From assembly GCA_946629885.1 (NCBI GenBank), contig CAMOYI010000006.1:1-44363 (forward strand): 44,363 nucleotides of DNA. Reading direction: 5' to 3'. Source of the DNA: an uncultured Mycoplasmatota bacterium. GTDB taxonomy: Bacteria; Bacillota_I; Bacilli_A; RF39; UBA660. Both the position numbers and the translations under genes were made by a program. The notes beneath the pieces are model-generated. The model ran no database searches and had not been told where the DNA came from. It saw only the letters and a program-made list of their open reading frames with translations. Positions 41,056 through 44,363 of this stretch are shown here, piece by piece; position 1 is the stretch's first letter, and each line of letters begins with the position of its first letter.

Positions 41056-41061
41056 ATCATA
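41056..41061 (-). promoter_or_regulatory. Possible -10 box for a leaderless transcript
   Basis: TATGAT on the minus strand (41061-41056), only 6 nt from the ATG at 41049. Confidence 0.35.
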
Positions 41062-41080
41062 TGCAATCAATAAAACTATA

Positions 41081-41109
41081 TTGAAAAAGAATGTTTAAAA
41101 TTATATAAT
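41081..41109 (+). promoter_or_regulatory. Promoter of nifJ
   Basis: TTGAAA (41081-41086), 17-nt spacer, TATAAT (41104-41109), 23 nt before the ATG; AGGTGA is the binding site. Confidence 0.8.
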
Positions 41110-41132
41110 CTTAATAGAGAATAGGTGATAAT

Positions 41133-44100
41133 ATGAAAAAAATCATGGACGGAAATGAAGCTGCTGCAAGCATTGCTTACCTTTTTAGCGACCTTGCGAG
41201 TATATATCCAATAACGCCTTCAAGTCCGATGGCGAGCACTGTAGATAAAGAATCGATTTCTGGATTAAAAAATCTTTTTAATAGTCCAGTAAAAGTTATA
41301 GAAATGCAATCAGAAGCAGGTGCTGCTGGATGTATGCATGGAGCACTATGTGCTGGCAATTTTGCTTCGACGTTTACTGCAAGCCAGGGATTGTTGTTGA
41401 TGATTCCTAATATGTATAAGATTGCAGGAGAAGAACTACCAGGTGTCATGCATGTTGCAAGCAGAACAGTAGCGACACATGCACTATCCATTTTTGGTGA
41501 TCACTCTGATGTCTACAGTGTTAGAGATACCGGATGGTGTATGTTATCATCTTCTAGTGTACAAGAGGCTCACGATTTGGCTGCAGTTGCTCACTTGTCT
41601 GCAATTAAAAGCTCTTTACCATTTTTGCATTTTTTCGATGGTTTTAGAACGAGTCACGAGATAAATACAGTAAATGTATTAAATAGTGAATTGTTGAGCA
41701 AATTAATAGATAAAAATAGAGTAAAAGAGTTTAGAGATAGATCGTTAAATATTAATAGACCATATACTAAGGGGACTGCCCAAAATGAGGATATATATTT
41801 TCAGTGTGTAGAAGCCAGAAGCAAAGACTACGACGGAGTATATGAGAATGTTTCATACTACATGAAAAAAATAAATGAAATTCAAGGAACTGATTATGCT
41901 CCATTCAACTATTACGGAGTAGATAATCCTAAATATGTAATCGTAGCAATGGGAAGCGTTACATCTACAATTAAGAAAGTTATAGACAACTTAAATAAAG
42001 ACAATCGTTCACTTGGATTAGTTACAGTACATTTGTATAGACCATTCAATAAAGAAGCTCTTTCTAGGTTATTACCTAAGAGTGTTAGAAGAGTAGCGGT
42101 TTTAGATAGAAGTAAATCACACGGAAGTGCTGGTGAACCACTCTATCTAGACGTTTCTTTAGCGCTTAAAGATACGAACATAGAAGTATATGGTGGAAGG
42201 TATGGTCTTTCTAGTAAAAATGTAACACCTAGTGATATTTATGCAGTATATGAAATGCTAGAGACAAATCCAAAAGATAATTTTACTGTTGGAATTATTG
42301 ATGATCTATCTAATACATCACTACCATCAAATGATTATAAGTGTCCTTCAAGTGCAAAAGAAATCGTAATATATGGTTACGGTTCCGATGGTATGGTTGG
42401 AGCATCAAAAGACTTATTAAAAATACTCGGTACAGTAAAAGATGAATTTGTACAGGGATATTTTCAATATGACTCTAAAAAAAGTGGTGGTGTAACAGTA
42501 TCTAACCTAAGATTTGATACTAAAAAAATAGAGGAACCATATTATTGTACCGAACCCAACATTTTAGTAGTGACAAAAGATATATATTTAAAGAAATTCA
42601 GAGTTACAGAAAACATTAGACAAAACGGAGTCATGATTATAAATACTACTAAAGTTGCAGACAAAATTGAAATGTTAGATGCCATTAAAAGAGACTTGAA
42701 AGAAAAAAATGTGACTCTATTTACTATAGATGCTGAAAAAATTGCAGAAAGAAATAATCTAAAGGGAAAGATAAGCATGATTTTTGAAGCAATATTATTA
42801 AGACTGTTGAAAGTAGATGATTACCAAAGTGTCTTAATAGAAAGCATTAAGAAAAAATTTGCAACAAAGGGAGAAAACATAGTAAACTCAAATATTCAAT
42901 GCGTCAAAGAGGCTGTCGCTGGGCTTTCACCATTTAGCGGTTCACTGTCTGAAACTGGATTTAATTTAGAAACAAATGACATAATAGATGTGATTAACGA
43001 ACGCAATGGTGATAGCATTTCAGTCGCATCTCTATTTGACTATAGATATGGCGATTTTCCATCTTCTACGACAAAATCTGAAAAAAGGGATGTCTCTACA
43101 CTCGTTCCGGTTTGGAATAAAGAAAATTGTATCCAATGTGGTATGTGCTCAATGGTATGTCCACATGCTGTGATTAGACCATTTATAGTAGAAAGTGATA
43201 GTACATATAAGGATGAAGCAATTTCATTGATCGGTGATAAAGACGGCAAATATAAATATATAATTAGTGTCAGTGAGGCAGATTGTACAGGATGTGGGGC
43301 TTGTATAAACGTGTGTCCTGGTAAAAAAGGAGAGAAGGCACTGCAATTTGGAGAAAAAGATGCAAGAAGACAGACACTAGCTAATACACTATTTAATTTT
43401 TATAAAAATCCTACTCTCTACGATAAATATTCAATAAAAGGTTCTCAGTTGGAAAAACCTGGATTTGAATTCTCTGGAGCTTGTGCCGGATGTGGAGAAA
43501 CACCATATATTAAGATCCTAACACAGCTCTATAAAGATAGATTGATTATCGCAAACGCAACAGGATGTTCTAGCATATATGGTGGAAGTATTCCATCTAC
43601 TCCATACAGCACTCCTTGGGCAAATAGTCTATTTGAAGATAATGCCGAATTTGGTTATGGTATCTATTCCGGTTATAAAGTAATCAGAGAGCGAATTAAA
43701 AACATCATGCAAGATGCAATGGACGGTGAAACACCTGTCGTAAAAGAACTATTCGAAGAGTGGATTAATAATATGGATGACTATGATGTTACTAAAAAAG
43801 TTAAGGACTCACTAAAGGGTGAAAATATTCCTCATGAATTGGAAGAATTGTTTGATTACTTAGAAAAGCCATCCGTTTGGTGTATCGGCGGAGATGGTTG
43901 GGCATACGACATAGGATTTGGCGGAATTGATCACGTACTAAGTACAAATGAAGATATCAACATTCTAGTACTAGATACAGAAGTTTATTCTAATACAGGT
44001 GGACAAGCATCTAAGTCGAGCCGTCTAGGACAAATCGCAGAATTTGCCAGTTCTGGTAAAAAGACCGATAAAAAGGATTTATTTAAAATAGCAATGAGTT

Positions 44101-44363
44101 ATCCTAATTGTTATGTTGCAAGCATTAGCATGGGCGCAAATATGATGCAAACGATTAAGGCATTCAAAGAAGCGGAAGAACACAAAGGCCCTTCGATAAT
44201 AATTGCATACTCTCCATGTATAGAGCAAGGAATAAAAAAAGGAATGGGATGTGCGATGAACGAACAAAAATTAGCAGTCGATTGTGGATATACAATGCTC
44301 ATGAGATATGACGGAGTAAACTTGACAGTAGACTCCAAAGAACCAGATTATGAAAAGTATGAC
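41133..44363 (+). CDS. nifJ: Pyruvate:ferredoxin (flavodoxin) oxidoreductase, C-terminus cut by window edge
   Basis: 1077 codons are visible without a stop; the full enzyme is about 1170-1190 aa, so roughly 100 residues lie outside. Domain order: pyruvate-binding domain I (DGNEAAASIAYLFSDL, YPITPSSPM); domain III; two 4Fe-4S motifs, CIQCGMCSMVCP (first Cys 666) and CTGCGACINVCPG (first Cys 718); and the thiamine-diphosphate domain with SGACAGCGETPYIKIL and WCIGGDGWAYDIG, DTEVYSNTGGQASKS. It converts pyruvate and CoA to acetyl-CoA and CO2, reducing ferredoxin, the normal route in anaerobes. Reading frame checked at the FeS and thiamine motifs: no frameshift. Confidence 0.95.
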   Translation, partial: MKKIMDGNEAAASIAYLFSDLASIYPITPSSPMASTVDKESISGLKNLFNSPVKVIEMQSEAGAAGCMHGALCAGNFASTFTASQGLLLMIPNMYKIAGEELPGVMHVASRTVATHALSIFGDHSDVYSVRDTGWCMLSSSSVQEAHDLAAVAHLSAIKSSLPFLHFFDGFRTSHEINTVNVLNSELLSKLIDKNRVKEFRDRSLNINRPYTKGTAQNEDIYFQCVEARSKDYDGVYENVSYYMKKINEIQGTDYAPFNYYGVDNPKYVIVAMGSVTSTIKKVIDNLNKDNRSLGLVTVHLYRPFNKEALSRLLPKSVRRVAVLDRSKSHGSAGEPLYLDVSLALKDTNIEVYGGRYGLSSKNVTPSDIYAVYEMLETNPKDNFTVGIIDDLSNTSLPSNDYKCPSSAKEIVIYGYGSDGMVGASKDLLKILGTVKDEFVQGYFQYDSKKSGGVTVSNLRFDTKKIEEPYYCTEPNILVVTKDIYLKKFRVTENIRQNGVMIINTTKVADKIEMLDAIKRDLKEKNVTLFTIDAEKIAERNNLKGKISMIFEAILLRLLKVDDYQSVLIESIKKKFATKGENIVNSNIQCVKEAVAGLSPFSGSLSETGFNLETNDIIDVINERNGDSISVASLFDYRYGDFPSSTTKSEKRDVSTLVPVWNKENCIQCGMCSMVCPHAVIRPFIVESDSTYKDEAISLIGDKDGKYKYIISVSEADCTGCGACINVCPGKKGEKALQFGEKDARRQTLANTLFNFYKNPTLYDKYSIKGSQLEKPGFEFSGACAGCGETPYIKILTQLYKDRLIIANATGCSSIYGGSIPSTPYSTPWANSLFEDNAEFGYGIYSGYKVIRERIKNIMQDAMDGETPVVKELFEEWINNMDDYDVTKKVKDSLKGENIPHELEELFDYLEKPSVWCIGGDGWAYDIGFGGIDHVLSTNEDINILVLDTEVYSNTGGQASKSSRLGQIAEFASSGKKTDKKDLFKIAMSYPNCYVASISMGANMMQTIKAFKEAEEHKGPSIIIAYSPCIEQGIKKGMGCAMNEQKLAVDCGYTMLMRYDGVNLTVDSKEPDYEKYD

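Noticed and set aside
1-44363. Prophage, insertion sequence, CRISPR array or conjugative element
   Set aside because: No transposase, integrase, capsid, relaxase, regular direct repeats or tRNA-type attachment site was seen; the HerA-like ATPase and VirB2-like module alone do not make a conjugative element.

Overview
The window is a dense, AT-rich chromosomal segment from a low-GC Gram-positive (Bacillota) bacterium. Several blocks match Bacilli gene order: eno-secG-rnr-smpB-ssrA, and rnc followed directly by smc. TGA is used as a stop and TGG as Trp, so the code is the standard one and not the Mycoplasma code. The tmRNA tag, however, ends in -AFA, as I recall for mycoplasma tags. Peptidoglycan genes (FemX-type transferase, polysaccharide deacetylase, glucosaminidase) show a walled cell, and pyruvate:ferredoxin oxidoreductase points to an anaerobe. 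My best guess is an uncultured gut-type Bacilli lineage near the Mollicutes/Erysipelotrichia; this is inference.

Layout. 1-1269 (minus): 3'-truncated DUF1848 gene and a Nudix hydrolase. 1438-3997: a HerA/VirB4-like ATPase overlapping a Cys-rich solenoid-like protein. 4087-9412: an unknown gene, a membrane-anchored polysaccharide deacetylase, a second unknown gene, and a stand-alone ClpB-D1-like AAA+ protein. 9459-12035: a calcium-type P-ATPase. 12032-13790 (minus): UPF0316 and FemX-type genes. 13902-18919: eno, a signal-peptidase-fold protein, secG, rnr, smpB, ssrA. 18993-22972: unknown gene, a VirB2-like/GDPD fusion, DUF1015, and a sulfatase/LTA-synthase remnant. 22978-25597: an orphan ABC binding lipoprotein, a coiled-coil protein and a small helical protein. 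25661-28983: a dockerin-bearing glucosaminidase next to a membrane-anchored cohesin protein. 29047-33716: two small genes and a five-gene type IV pilin-like cluster. 33686-36054: YhcC-type radical SAM (minus) and a degenerate phosphoglycerate mutase (plus). 36076-39681 (minus): smc and rnc. 39800-44363: a degenerate ZnuA-like lipoprotein, a small membrane protein, and nifJ running off the right edge.

The genome is very compact. Promoters are mostly TATAAT-type -10 boxes, many extended (TGnTATAAT), about 16-28 nt before the start codon, and hairpin terminators often overlap coding ends. No transposon, CRISPR array or tRNA was seen. The only stretch above 300 bases without an intact protein or RNA gene is 22655-22977, which holds a decayed gene.

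Candidates for unusual biology: (1) the HerA-like ATPase / Cys-rich solenoid pair; (2) a cohesin-dockerin pair built around a peptidoglycan hydrolase rather than a cellulase; (3) a VIRB2-pilin-like module fused through polyglycine to a phosphodiesterase domain; (4) a ClpB-D1 homologue without its pore loop; (5) a group of apparent pseudo-enzymes (iPGM-like, ZnuA-like, signal-peptidase-like).
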